A stretch of DNA of 64,000 nucleotides. Source: DATBLE01 sp963719325 (GTDB taxonomy: Bacteria; Actinomycetota; Thermoleophilia; Gaiellales; Gaiellaceae). The position numbers and the translations under genes are program-made. The stretch is taken from assembly GCA_963719325.1 (NCBI GenBank), contig CAVRBW010000003.1, positions 165,227 through 229,226 on the forward strand, given 5' to 3'. Of the stretch, positions 8,273 through 17,192 are shown in pieces (position 1 is the stretch's first letter; each line of letters begins with the position of its first letter). Under the pieces are notes generated by a model. It did not search any database, was not told the DNA's origin, and was given only the letters and a program-made list of their open reading frames with translations.

Positions 8273-9103
8273 ATGACCGCACGTAGACAGGCCGACTCCG
8301 CGGAGGCGGGTGCGGAGCATTTCGCCGTCGGTCCGGACGACCGGCGAGACCGGATGCTCGCCGCCATCAACGAGCGTGCTTTCGTTCGCGTCGACGAGCT
8401 CAGCAGCCGCTTCGGCATCTCCGAGGTCACGGCTCGCAGTGACCTCGCCGTTCTCGCCGAGCGAGGGCAGATTCTCCGCATCCGCGGCGGAGCAATGCCG
8501 CGGGCGGGGCTCGGGCAGGAGCGTCCGTTCGAGGAGGCGCTCTCGAGCTTCGCGGTCGAGAAGCTCGAGATCGGGCGCGCCGCCGCCGCGCTGATCGGGG
8601 ACGGCGAGTCGGTGATGCTCGACGTGGGCACCACGGCGGTCGCCGCAGCTCGGGCGCTCGCCGCGCGGACGGAGCTTCGGGACGTCGTCGTGTTCACAAA
8701 CGGGCTGAAGACCGCGTTGGAGCTGGAGGGGGCGATTCCGCGGCTGACCGTGGTCGTGCTCGGGGGCACTCTCAGGCCGCTTCAGCACTCCCTGGTCGAC
8801 CCGCTGGCGACGCCGATGCTCGACCAGCTGTCCGTGAGCACGCTGCTGCTGGGCTGCAACGGCGTCCATCCGACGGGCGGGATCACGAACATCAACCTGC
8901 CCGAGGCTCAGGTCAAGCGGCACATGCTCGCGGTCGCCCGCCGCCGGGTCGTGCTCGCAGACAGCAGCAAGATCGGCCGCATCGAGCTCTCCCATCTCTG
9001 CGGCGTCGACGAGGTCGACATGGTGCTCACCGGCCGAACGGCCGACCACGCGGTCGTCGCGGCGCTCCGCGAGCGCGCGTGCGAGGTCCAGCTGGTTCCA
9101 TGA
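8273..9103 (+). CDS. DeoR/GlpR-family transcriptional regulator
   Basis: 276 residues. The N-terminal winged helix-turn-helix (about 25-80) contains 'RVDELSSRFGISEVTARSDL'. It is followed by the DeoR C-terminal sugar-phosphate sensor domain with 'VMLDVGTTAVAAARAL', 'VVFTNGLKTALEL' and 'VVLADSSKIG'. The typical DeoR motif is present. It is divergent from the importer operon and 55 bases upstream of araA, so it is the probable repressor of both, relieved by a phosphorylated pentose or similar intermediate. Confidence 0.87.
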   Translation: MTARRQADSAEAGAEHFAVGPDDRRDRMLAAINERAFVRVDELSSRFGISEVTARSDLAVLAERGQILRIRGGAMPRAGLGQERPFEEALSSFAVEKLEIGRAAAALIGDGESVMLDVGTTAVAAARALAARTELRDVVVFTNGLKTALELEGAIPRLTVVVLGGTLRPLQHSLVDPLATPMLDQLSVSTLLLGCNGVHPTGGITNINLPEAQVKRHMLAVARRRVVLADSSKIGRIELSHLCGVDEVDMVLTGRTADHAVVAALRERACEVQLVP

Positions 9104-9158
9104 CCGTCGTTGCGATCCAACCGCGTGGCAGGATCACTTGCCGAATGGAGGAACGAAC

Positions 9159-10664
9159 GTGAAACCGCTGGGCCAGCTCGAAGTCTGGTTCGTCACCGGC
9201 AGCCAGGAAATGTACGGGGAGACGGTGCTCGCCCGGGCCGAGGCTCATTCCCGGGAGATGACGGCAGCCCTGGACGAAGAAGCGGCCATTCCCGTTCGGC
9301 TCGTCCATCAGCCGGTGATGACGAGCCCCGAGTCGATCCAGCGGCTGTGCCTGGAGGCGAATGCGACCCGCGCGTGTGCGGGAGTGATCGCGTGGATGCA
9401 CACGTTCTCGCCCGCGAAGATGTGGATCGGCGGCCTCACGGCGCTGCGGAAGCCGTTGCTCCACTTGCACACCCAGTACAACCGGGATCTGCCGTGGGCC
9501 GAGATCGACATGGACTTCATGAACTTGAACCAGTCCGCCCACGGCGACCGCGAGTTCGGCTTCCTCGAAGCTCGAATGCGGCTCAGGCGCAAGACAGTCG
9601 TCGGGCACTGGAGCGACCCGGCCGTCGTCGAGCGAATCGCCACCTGGGCCCGGGCTGCATGCGGCTGGCACGAGGCCCAGCACCTCAACGTCGCGCGGTT
9701 CGGCGACAACATGCGCCAGGTCGCCGTCACCGAGGGCGACAAGGTCGAGGCCCAGCTCCGGCTCGGAGTGGCGGTCAACGGCTACGGCGTCGGCGAGCTC
9801 GTCGCTGCCGTTCGGAACGTCGCCGACCAGGCCGTCGACGAGCTGCTCGCCGACTACGAGGAGCGGTACGCGCTCGCGCCCGAGCTCCAGCAGGGAGGCG
9901 ACCGCCGAGAATCGGTGCGCGACGCTGCGCGCATCGAAGCCGGGCTTCGAGGACTGCTCGAGGCGGGCTCCTTCAAGGCCTTCACCGACACGTTCGAGGA
10001 CCTGGACGGGCTCCCGCAGCTGCCGGGCATCGCCGTGCAGCGCCTGATGGCCGACGGCTACGGATTCGGGGGCGAGGGCGACTGGAAGACGGCGGCGCTC
10101 GTACGGATCAGCAAGGTGATGAGCGCAGGCCTGCCGGGCGGCGTCTCGTTCATGGAGGACTACACCTACCACCTGGGACCGGAGGGCCCGAGAGTGCTCG
10201 GCGCCCACATGCTCGAGGTGTGCCCGTCGATCGCCGACGGCCGGCCCTCCTGTGAGGTCCACCCGCTCTCGATCGGCGGAAAGGAGGATCCGGTCCGCCT
10301 CGTCTTCACCGCCTCCCCCGGTCCGGCGGTCGTCGTCGGGCTGGTCGACCTGGGCGACCGCTTTCGCCTCGTCCTGAACGAGGTCGAGGTCGTCCCGCCC
10401 GTCGCCGACCTGCCGCGCCTGCCCGTCGCCCGCGCCCTCTGGGAGCCCAGGCCGGACTTCTCGACCGCCGCGGAGGCGTGGCTCACCGCCGGCGGTCCAC
10501 ACCACACGAGCCTGTGCATGACGGTCGGGACGGAGGCGTTCGCGGACTTCGCGGAGATCGCCGGCATCGAGTTGCTCGTCATCGACGAGCGGACGCGGAT
10601 GGACGACTTCAAGAAGGAGCTGCGCTGGAACCAGGCCTACCACCACCTGGCCAGGGGCCTTTGA
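9159..10664 (+). CDS. araA: L-arabinose isomerase
   Basis: Start GTG at 9159 with GGAGG seven bases upstream; 501 residues, the usual length. It converts L-arabinose to L-ribulose with Mn2+. Recognition motifs are 'LEVWFVTGSQEMYGE' at the N-terminus, 'AWMHTFSPAKMWIGGL', 'HTQYNRDLPW', 'MDFMNLNQSAHGDREFG', 'FGDNMRQVAVTEGDK' and 'VNGYGVGEL'. Metal-ligand regions are 'FGGEGDWKTAAL', 'SFMEDYTYHL', 'GAHMLEVCP' and the C-terminal 'PHHTSL'. It is the first catabolic gene of the operon after the DeoR regulator. Confidence 0.95.
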   Translation: MKPLGQLEVWFVTGSQEMYGETVLARAEAHSREMTAALDEEAAIPVRLVHQPVMTSPESIQRLCLEANATRACAGVIAWMHTFSPAKMWIGGLTALRKPLLHLHTQYNRDLPWAEIDMDFMNLNQSAHGDREFGFLEARMRLRRKTVVGHWSDPAVVERIATWARAACGWHEAQHLNVARFGDNMRQVAVTEGDKVEAQLRLGVAVNGYGVGELVAAVRNVADQAVDELLADYEERYALAPELQQGGDRRESVRDAARIEAGLRGLLEAGSFKAFTDTFEDLDGLPQLPGIAVQRLMADGYGFGGEGDWKTAALVRISKVMSAGLPGGVSFMEDYTYHLGPEGPRVLGAHMLEVCPSIADGRPSCEVHPLSIGGKEDPVRLVFTASPGPAVVVGLVDLGDRFRLVLNEVEVVPPVADLPRLPVARALWEPRPDFSTAAEAWLTAGGPHHTSLCMTVGTEAFADFAEIAGIELLVIDERTRMDDFKKELRWNQAYHHLARGL

Positions 10665-10679
10665 CGTGAGGGAGCCCTA

Positions 10680-11402
10680 GTGGCAGGCCACCGGGAACTG
10701 CAGGAGCGTGTTCTCGAGGCGAACCGGGAGATCGTCCGGGCGGGGCTGGTCGTCCTCACGTTCGGCAACGCGAGCGCCGTCGACCGCGACGCCGGGGCGA
10801 TGGCGATCAAGCCGAGCGGCGTCCCCTACGACGAGCTGTCCTCCGACGCGATGGTCGTCGTCGACCTCGAGACCGGCGAGCCTGTCGATTCGGCCTACCG
10901 TCCCTCCTCCGACACGCCGACCCATCTCGTCCTCTACCGCAGCTTCGGCGCCGTCGGGGGCATCGTCCATACGCATTCGCCGTTCGCCACCGCCTGGGCG
11001 CAGGCCGGCCGCCCCATCCCGTGCCTGGGAACGACGCACGCGGACCACTTCCGCGGGACGGTGCCGGTGACTCGCGGCTTGGCGAGCGAGGAGATCGCGA
11101 GCGAGTACGAGGCCCGCACGGGCGACGTGATCGTCGAGACCTTCACGGAGCGGTCGCTCGACCCGCTGGAGATGCCGGGGGTGCTGGTCGCATCCCACGG
11201 CCCGTTCGCCTGGGGCGCCGATGCAGCCCAGGCGGTCGAGAACGCGATCGCCCTGGAGGCGGTGGCGGCGAACGCGCTGAGAACCGAGCTCCTTCACCCC
11301 GACGTCGCCCCGATCGGCGACGACCTGCTCGGCTGCCACTTCCTGCGCAAGCACGGCCCGGCCGCCTACTACGGCCAGGGGCCAGGCCCCCGAGGCCGGT
11401 GA
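10680..11402 (+). CDS. araD: L-ribulose-5-phosphate 4-epimerase
   Basis: Start GTG at 10680, 240 residues. It is a class II aldolase-fold enzyme that epimerises L-ribulose 5-phosphate to D-xylulose 5-phosphate. It shows 'LTFGNASAVDRD' (phosphate loop), 'IKPSGVPYDEL', the zinc pair 'HTHSPFATAWA', 'TTHADHF' and a third zinc His near the C-terminus ('VASHGPFAWG'). It lies 15 bases after araA and overlaps the next dehydrogenase by 4 bases. Confidence 0.92.
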   Translation: MAGHRELQERVLEANREIVRAGLVVLTFGNASAVDRDAGAMAIKPSGVPYDELSSDAMVVVDLETGEPVDSAYRPSSDTPTHLVLYRSFGAVGGIVHTHSPFATAWAQAGRPIPCLGTTHADHFRGTVPVTRGLASEEIASEYEARTGDVIVETFTERSLDPLEMPGVLVASHGPFAWGADAAQAVENAIALEAVAANALRTELLHPDVAPIGDDLLGCHFLRKHGPAAYYGQGPGPRGR

Positions 11403-12385
11403 AGGCGCTTCGTCTCTACGGCCGGGGCGACCTGCGGCTCGTCGACGAGCCGGAGCCCTCCCCGGACGAAGACGAGATCCTCTTGCACGTAACGGCGGTC
11501 GGCCTGTGCGGCTCCGACCGGCATTGGGTCGTCGAGGGGAGCATCGGCGACGCCGCCCTGGCGAGCCCGCTCGTGCTCGGCCACGAGTTCGCCGCCGCCG
11601 TCGAGTCCGGCCCGCGGGCGGGAGAGCGCGTCGCCGTCGATCCCGCCGATCCCTGTCTGCGGTGCGACGTCTGCCTCTCGGGCTTGCCTCACCTCTGCCC
11701 CACGCTCCGTTTCGCCGGCCACGGCTCCACGGACGGGGCGCTGCGCACCCTCGTTGCCTGGCCGGAACGGTTGGTGCATCCCATCCCCGACTCGCTCGGC
11801 GACGCCGAAGGAGCGCTGCTCGAGCCGCTCGGCGTCGCGATCCACGCTGTCGACCTCGGCCGCGTGCGGCCGGGAGCGACGGCCGGCGTCTTCGGCTGCG
11901 GTCCGCTCGGCCTCTTGCTCGTCCAGCTCCTGCGCGCGGTCGGAGCGACGTCGATCGTCGCAACCGATCGACTGGCCCACCGGGTGGCGGCGGCCAAGGA
12001 GCTCGGCGCCGACGTGGCCCTCGCCGCGGAGGAGGCCGAGGGCTCGGCGCCCGGAGTGGACGTCGCGTTCGAGGTCGCGGGCGAGGACGATGCGCTCGCC
12101 GCCGCGATCGACGCGGTCCGCCCCGGCGGCCGCGTCGTGATCGTCGGCATCCCCGACGGAAACAGAACGAGCTTCGACGCCTCCGCGGCGCGCCGCAAGG
12201 GCCTGACGCTGATGCTCTGCCGCCGCATGCAGCCGACCGATCTTCCTCGGGCGATCCGCGTCGCCGCCGCCGGCGGGATCGACCTGGCCGGGATCGTCAC
12301 CGCCCGCCATCCGCTCTCCGACTGGCAACCCGCCTTCGACCACCTCGTCGAGCGGCGAGGCCTGAAGGCGGTCGTGCAGCCATGA
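11399..12385 (+). CDS. Zinc-dependent medium-chain dehydrogenase (sugar alcohol type)
   Basis: Start GTG at 11399 overlapping the araD stop (GTGA); 328 residues. Catalytic zinc ligands are in 'VGLCGSDRHW' and 'LGHEFAAAVESG', structural-zinc cysteines in 'DPCLRCDVCLSGLPHLC', and the Rossmann loop in 'AGVFGCGPLGLLL'. It probably feeds a polyol such as arabinitol, or another sugar, into the arabinose pathway by NAD-dependent oxidation. It belongs to the same operon as araA, araD and araB; the substrate is inferred only from this context. Confidence 0.82.
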   Translation: MKALRLYGRGDLRLVDEPEPSPDEDEILLHVTAVGLCGSDRHWVVEGSIGDAALASPLVLGHEFAAAVESGPRAGERVAVDPADPCLRCDVCLSGLPHLCPTLRFAGHGSTDGALRTLVAWPERLVHPIPDSLGDAEGALLEPLGVAIHAVDLGRVRPGATAGVFGCGPLGLLLVQLLRAVGATSIVATDRLAHRVAAAKELGADVALAAEEAEGSAPGVDVAFEVAGEDDALAAAIDAVRPGGRVVIVGIPDGNRTSFDASAARRKGLTLMLCRRMQPTDLPRAIRVAAAGGIDLAGIVTARHPLSDWQPAFDHLVERRGLKAVVQP

Positions 12386-12410
12386 ACGTCGCTCGCCTCC
12401 GGCTCGCTCT

Positions 12411-12512
12411 CATGGGGGGAACGGCCGGTTCCCCCCATGGACCCCCCTCCCTGAACCCGTTCGCACCTCAGCGACGATTGGGTGCCGCGCCCGCCATGTC
12501 GGTCGCGGCGAC
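12411..12512 (+). repeat. Dispersed hairpin-plus-core element, copy A
   Basis: Hairpin CATGGGGGGAAC/GTTCCCCCCATG (12411-12439, 12-base arms) is followed by a C-rich stretch (CCCCCCTCCC) and, 44 bases later, by the 29-base core at 12484-12512. The core starts GCCGCGCCCGCCATGTCGGT and ends CGCGGCGAC. The core can itself fold through GCCGCG/CGCGGC. It lies between the dehydrogenase and araB. The same core occurs at 33816, 40809 and (reverse) 43884. Confidence 0.85.
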
Positions 12513-12539
12513 GGGAATCCGCTCAACACCTGGGGCCAG

Positions 12540-14252
12540 ATGAGCCCGAGCCGGTACGCCGTCGGGGTCGACTTCGGAACCGAATCCGGTCGCGCCCTCC
12601 TCGTCGACTGCGCGGACGGACGCGAGCTGGCGACCGCGGTGTACCCGTACCGAAACGGCGTGATCGACGAGCACCTGCCGCCGCCCCACGAGGACGTTCG
12701 CCTCGAGCCGGACTGGGCACTCCAGGATCCCGAGGACTACCTGCGCACGTTCCAGGAGACCGTGCCCGCACTCCTCGCCGAGACGGGCGTCGATCCGGCC
12801 GACGTGATCGGCATCGGCGTCGACTTCACCTCCTGCACGATGCTGCCGACCCTCGCCGACGGGACACCGCTGTGCATGCTCGATGAGTACCGCCGCCTTC
12901 CCCACTCCTGGGTGAAGCTCTGGAAGCACCACGCGGCGCAACCCGAGGCAGACCGCGTGAACGAGGTTGCGCGTGAGCGTGGCGAGCCCTGGCTCGACCG
13001 CTACGGCGGCAAGATCTCCTCGGAGTGGTTCTTTCCGAAGGCGCTCCAGATCCTCGACGAGGCGCCCGAGGTCTACGCGCACGCCGACCGCCTGATCGAG
13101 GCGACCGACTGGGTGGTCTGGCAGCTGACCGGCGTCGAGACCCGGAACGCCTGCACGGCCGGCTACAAGGCGATCTGGTCGAAGCGCGACGGCTTTCCGG
13201 ACAACGGGTACTTCGCCGCGCTCGACCCGCGATTCGAGCACGTGGTCGACGAGAAGATGTCGCGGCAGCTCTCCCCCCTGGGCGGGCGCGCCGGCGGCCT
13301 CAGCGAGCAGGCAGCAGGCTGGACGGGGCTCGTCCCGGGCACGGCGGTCGCGGTCGCCAACGTCGACGCCCACGTCTCCGCTCCCGCGGTGACCGCGATC
13401 GCGCCCGGGACGATGGTCGCGATCATGGGAACGAGCATCTGCCACATCCTGCTCGGCGACGCCCTGGCGACGGTCGACGGCATGTGCGGCGTCGTGGAAG
13501 ACGGGGCGATCCCGGGGCTCTTCGCGTTCGAGGCGGGTCAGTCCGCGGTCGGGGACATCTTCGGCTGGTTCGCGGAGAGCGCAGTTCCGCCCGAGTACCA
13601 CGAGCTCGCGCAGCGCCTGGGTACGAGCGTTCACGAGGTGCTCGAGGCCGAGGCGGCGAAGCTGCAGCCCGGAGAGAGTGGCCTGCTCGCGCTCGACTGG
13701 TGGAACGGGAACCGGTCGGTGCTCGTCGACGCGGACCTGGAGGGCCTGCTCGTCGGCATGACGCTGGCGACGCGCGCCCCGGAGATCTATCGGGCGCTGA
13801 TCGAGGCGACCGCGTTCGGAACGCGGGTGATCGTCGACGCGTTCGAGTCCGCGGGCGTCCCGGTCGAGCGGATCGTCGCCTGCGGAGGGCTGCCGGAGCG
13901 GAACAAGCTCCTGATGCAGATCTTCGCCGACGTCACCGGCCGCGAGCTCGCCGTCGCGGCCTCGACGCAGGCGCCCGCGCTGGGCTCGGCGATGTTCGGC
14001 GCGGTCGCGGCCGGCGCGGCCCTCGGCGGGTACGACTCCATCGTCGAGGCGTCCCGGAGGATGGCTCGCCTCGGAGGCGACCGCTACCCGCCGGATCCGG
14101 CTCGGCAGGCGGTGTACGAGGAGCTCTACCGCGAGTACGTGCACCTCCACGACCTGTTCGGCCGGAACGGCGACTCGGCGATGAAGCGGCTGAAGGGCAT
14201 CCAGCAGCGCGTGGTCGGTGGCGCTGCGACCGGTTCGCCGGCTCGCCGATGA
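12540..14252 (+). CDS. araB: Ribulokinase
   Basis: 570 residues, FGGY carbohydrate-kinase family; it phosphorylates L-ribulose at C5. The N-terminal ATPase-fold motif is 'YAVGVDFGTESGRALLVD'. Further features are 'GIGVDFTSCTMLP', 'YGGKISSEWFFPKALQILDE', 'ATDWVVWQLTG', 'GTSICHILL' (phosphate loop), 'LALDWWNGNRSVLVD' and the C-terminal 'RIVACGGLPERNKLLMQI'. These are specific to the AraB branch rather than xylulokinase. The ATG lies 27 bases after repeat copy A. It overlaps the mutarotase gene by 4 bases. Confidence 0.95.
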   Translation: MSPSRYAVGVDFGTESGRALLVDCADGRELATAVYPYRNGVIDEHLPPPHEDVRLEPDWALQDPEDYLRTFQETVPALLAETGVDPADVIGIGVDFTSCTMLPTLADGTPLCMLDEYRRLPHSWVKLWKHHAAQPEADRVNEVARERGEPWLDRYGGKISSEWFFPKALQILDEAPEVYAHADRLIEATDWVVWQLTGVETRNACTAGYKAIWSKRDGFPDNGYFAALDPRFEHVVDEKMSRQLSPLGGRAGGLSEQAAGWTGLVPGTAVAVANVDAHVSAPAVTAIAPGTMVAIMGTSICHILLGDALATVDGMCGVVEDGAIPGLFAFEAGQSAVGDIFGWFAESAVPPEYHELAQRLGTSVHEVLEAEAAKLQPGESGLLALDWWNGNRSVLVDADLEGLLVGMTLATRAPEIYRALIEATAFGTRVIVDAFESAGVPVERIVACGGLPERNKLLMQIFADVTGRELAVAASTQAPALGSAMFGAVAAGAALGGYDSIVEASRRMARLGGDRYPPDPARQAVYEELYREYVHLHDLFGRNGDSAMKRLKGIQQRVVGGAATGSPARR

Positions 14253-15325
14253 TCGCCTCGTCCGTGACGAAGGAGCCGTTCGGAGAAACGCGTGACGGCG
14301 CCGAAGTCGATCGCTACCTCCTGCAGAGCCCTGCAGGCCTCGGCGTCGCGGTGATCACCTACGGAGCCGCGATCCAACAGCTCGTCGCGCCGGATCGGGA
14401 CGGACGGAAGGCCAACGTCGTCCTCGGCTTCACGTCGATCGAGGGCTACGAGCGGCACGCGGGCCAGCACTTCGGCGGGATCGTCGGGCGCTACGCGAAC
14501 CGGATCGCACACGGGACCTTCTCGCTGGACGGGACGACCTACCGGCTCCCCTGCAACGACGGCGCGAACACCCTCCACGGCGGCACCGAGGGGTTCGACG
14601 TACGGATCTGGGAGGCGACCCCGCCGAGCGCCGACGACAGCGCTTCGCTCGTACTCAGGCTGACCAGCCCGGACGGTGAGATGGGCTTCCCCGGGACGCT
14701 GGAGGCGGAGGTCACGTACACGCTCTCGGCTGACGGGGCCCTCCGGATCGACTACCGCGCCGAAACGGACAAGCCGACGGTGGTCAACCTGACGAACCAC
14801 GCCTACTGGAACCTCGCCGGCGAGGGCGCGGGCTCGATCCTCGACCACGTGCTGACGCTGCCGGCCACGCGGTACACGCCGATCGACGGAACGCTCATCC
14901 CGACCGGCGAGCTCGCCCCGGTCGAGCGAACGCCGCTCGACTTCCGCGAGCCCGCGCCGATCGGGGCGCGCATCCGCGACGGCTTCCCACAGCTGGTGCT
15001 CGCCCGCGGGTACGACCACAACTTCGTGGTCGAGGGCGACGATGCGCGGTTACGGCTCGCGGCCCGCGTCCAGGATCCGGCGAGCGGGCGGGAGCTCGAG
15101 GTCCACACGACCGAGCCGGGCGTCCAGTTCTACTCCGGGAACTTCCTCGACGGCACGGTCGTCGGCGCGGGCGGCGCCGCGTACCGCCAGGGCGACGGGC
15201 TCGCGCTCGAGACCCAGCACTTCCCCGACTCTCCGAACCAGCCGCAGTTCCCGTCGACCGTGCTGCAGCCGGGAGAGGTCTACGAGTCGACGACCGTGTA
15301 CCGGCTGTCTGTGGCGACTCGATAG
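14249..15325 (+). CDS. galM: Aldose 1-epimerase (mutarotase)
   Basis: 358 residues. It interconverts alpha and beta anomers of aldoses. Family motifs are 'GGIVGRYANRIAHGTF', 'NTLHGGTEGFD', 'VVNLTNHAYWNLAGEG' (catalytic His), 'ARGYDHNFVV' and 'TTEPGVQFYSGNFLDG', with the catalytic Glu region 'GLALETQHFPDSPNQPQFP'. The start overlaps araB (ATGA). In this operon it would equilibrate L-arabinose, galactose or both before isomerisation or phosphorylation. Confidence 0.92.
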   Translation: MIASSVTKEPFGETRDGAEVDRYLLQSPAGLGVAVITYGAAIQQLVAPDRDGRKANVVLGFTSIEGYERHAGQHFGGIVGRYANRIAHGTFSLDGTTYRLPCNDGANTLHGGTEGFDVRIWEATPPSADDSASLVLRLTSPDGEMGFPGTLEAEVTYTLSADGALRIDYRAETDKPTVVNLTNHAYWNLAGEGAGSILDHVLTLPATRYTPIDGTLIPTGELAPVERTPLDFREPAPIGARIRDGFPQLVLARGYDHNFVVEGDDARLRLAARVQDPASGRELEVHTTEPGVQFYSGNFLDGTVVGAGGAAYRQGDGLALETQHFPDSPNQPQFPSTVLQPGEVYESTTVYRLSVATR

Positions 15326-15336
15326 GTTTGCAGTCG

Positions 15337-16311
15337 ATGCGGGCGCTCGGACGAAGCGGCATGGAGGTCGGCGCGATCGGTCTCGGCTGCTGGGCGATCG
15401 GCGGGCCGTTCTGGACGACCGACGGGAACCCGCTCGGTTGGGGCGAGGTCGACGACGAGGAGTCGATCCGCGCGATCAGGCGCGCGCTCGACCTCGGCGT
15501 GACCTTCTTCGACACGTCCGACGTCTACGGCACGGGCCACAGCGAGCGGATCCTGGGCCGAGCGCTCGCGGACCGCCGCGACGAGGTGGTGGTCGCGACC
15601 AAGTTCGGCAACACGTTCGACGAGTCGACCCGAGTCCTGACCGGGAGCGACGCCTCCCCCACCTACATCCGTCAGGCATGCGAGGCGTCCCTCCGACGCC
15701 TTGGCACCGACCGGATCGACCTCTACCAGTTCCACCTCTCCGACTACGAGCCGACGGCCGCCGTCGAGGTGCGCGAGGTGCTCGAGGAGCTCGTCGCCGG
15801 CGGCAAGATCCGCTCCTACGCCTGGAGCACGGACGATCCGGAGCGCGCCCGCGTGTTCGCCGAGGGCGAGCACTGCGCCGCGGTGCAGCACGAGCTGAGC
15901 GTGTTCCACGACGCGCCCGCGATGCTCGAGCTCTGCGAGACCGAAGGGCTCGCGAGCGTCAACCGGTCCCCGCTGGCGATGGGTCTCCTGAGCGGCAAGT
16001 TCACCGCCGACTCCCGGCTCTCGGACGACGACGTCCGCGGCATCGCCCCCGAGTGGCTGCGGTACTTCCGCGACGGGCGGCCGGCCCCCGAGTGGCTCGA
16101 ACGCGTCGACGCCGTCCGCGAGATCCTGACGGCGGGCGGTCGCAGCGCGGCTGCCGGGGCGCTTGGCTGGAACCTCGCCCGCAGCGACCGGACGATTCCG
16201 ATCCCCGGCGTCCGCACGGTCGCGCAGGTCGAGCAGAACGTCACAGCCCTCGACCAGGGCCCGCTCTCCGCGGAGCAGATGCGCGAGATCTCGAGCCTGG
16301 TCTCGGCATGA
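15337..16311 (+). CDS. Aldo/keto reductase
   Basis: ATG at 15337 is preferred over an in-frame TTG at 15328; 324 residues. Catalytic residues are in 'FFDTSDVYGTGHSE' (Asp, Tyr), 'VVVATKFGN' (Lys) and 'DLYQFHLSDY' (His). The cofactor loop 'TIPIPGVRTVAQVEQN' is present. It is in the arabinose operon, overlapping the SDR gene by 4 bases. Possible roles are sugar dehydrogenase or detoxification of keto-sugars; not determinable here. Confidence 0.82.
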   Translation: MRALGRSGMEVGAIGLGCWAIGGPFWTTDGNPLGWGEVDDEESIRAIRRALDLGVTFFDTSDVYGTGHSERILGRALADRRDEVVVATKFGNTFDESTRVLTGSDASPTYIRQACEASLRRLGTDRIDLYQFHLSDYEPTAAVEVREVLEELVAGGKIRSYAWSTDDPERARVFAEGEHCAAVQHELSVFHDAPAMLELCETEGLASVNRSPLAMGLLSGKFTADSRLSDDDVRGIAPEWLRYFRDGRPAPEWLERVDAVREILTAGGRSAAAGALGWNLARSDRTIPIPGVRTVAQVEQNVTALDQGPLSAEQMREISSLVSA

Positions 16312-17147
16312 GCCGAGTCGTCGTCACCGGCGGCAGCGGCAAGGCCGGTCGGGCGGTCGTGCGCGAGCTCGTCGAGGCCGGACGCGACGTGCTCAGCGTC
16401 GACCTGGTCGCGTCGCCCGAGCTCGACTGCCAGCAGACCCAGGCCGACCTGACCGACTTCGGGCAGACGGTCGACGTGCTCCGCGGAGCGGGAACCGTCG
16501 TTCACCTCGCCGCGATTCCGGCGCCGGGACTTCGCCCCGACGAGCTGACGTTCCGGATCAACACGACCAGCACCTACAACGTCTTCGCGGCGGCGCCGGC
16601 CGTCGGGCTCAGCCGCGTCGTCTGGGCGTCGAGCGAGACCATCCTCGGCCTGCCGTTCGAGCGCGAGCGCCCGGCCTACGCGCCGATCGACGAGGAGCAT
16701 CCTCCCTACCCCGAGTACAGCTACGCGCTCTCGAAGCTGATCAGCGAGGAGATGGCGAGGCAGTTCAACCGGTGGACCGGCATTCCGTACGTCGGGCTCC
16801 GTTTCTCGAACATCATGGAACCCGGCGACTACGATCGCTTCCCGGGCTTCTGGGCCGATCCGGAGCTCCGGAGGTGGAACCTGTGGGGATACGTCGACGC
16901 GCGCGACGTCGCGCAGTCGTGCCGGCTCGCCCTCGACTCCGAGCTTCCCGGCGCCGAGGTCTTCATCGTTGCGGCGGCGGACACGGTGATGAACCGGCCG
17001 AGCCGCGAGCTGATGGCCGAGGTCTATCCGGACGTGCCCTTACGCGGCGAGCTCGGCGAGTTCGAGACGCTGCTCTCGATCGCCAGGGCGCGCCGAATGC
17101 TCGCCTACGAGCCGCGCCACTCCTGGCGCGATCACGTCACCCCGTAG
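16308..17147 (+). CDS. NAD(P)-dependent epimerase/dehydratase (extended SDR)
   Basis: 279 residues. The Rossmann motif is 'VVVTGGSGKAGRAVV' at the N-terminus, the conserved 'VVHLAAIPAP' follows, and the active site is 'YSYALSKLISEEMA' (Tyr-x3-Lys). The length and the 'GLRFSNIMEPGDY' segment fit sugar-nucleotide epimerases or uronate/aldose dehydrogenases of this family. It is the last gene of the arabinose operon (ATGA overlap with the AKR). UDP-sugar epimerase would fit with the kinases nearby, but the short length favours a dehydrogenase-type SDR. Confidence 0.75.
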   Translation: MSRVVVTGGSGKAGRAVVRELVEAGRDVLSVDLVASPELDCQQTQADLTDFGQTVDVLRGAGTVVHLAAIPAPGLRPDELTFRINTTSTYNVFAAAPAVGLSRVVWASSETILGLPFERERPAYAPIDEEHPPYPEYSYALSKLISEEMARQFNRWTGIPYVGLRFSNIMEPGDYDRFPGFWADPELRRWNLWGYVDARDVAQSCRLALDSELPGAEVFIVAAADTVMNRPSRELMAEVYPDVPLRGELGEFETLLSIARARRMLAYEPRHSWRDHVTP

Positions 17148-17192
17148 GCGTCCGCCTCGAACCGACCGTACGCACGGACGACCTCGCGTCGA

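Noticed and set aside
12411..12439. The GGAACGGCCGGTTCC centre of the copy A hairpin as a LexA-type site.
   Set aside because: Spacing between GAAC and GTTC is five (GGCCG) rather than four, and it is part of the dispersed hairpin family.
13025..14230. Long plus-strand frame inside araB that leads into the mutarotase.
   Set aside because: Out-of-frame Arg-rich shadow of araB; only the part from 14249 is the real mutarotase.
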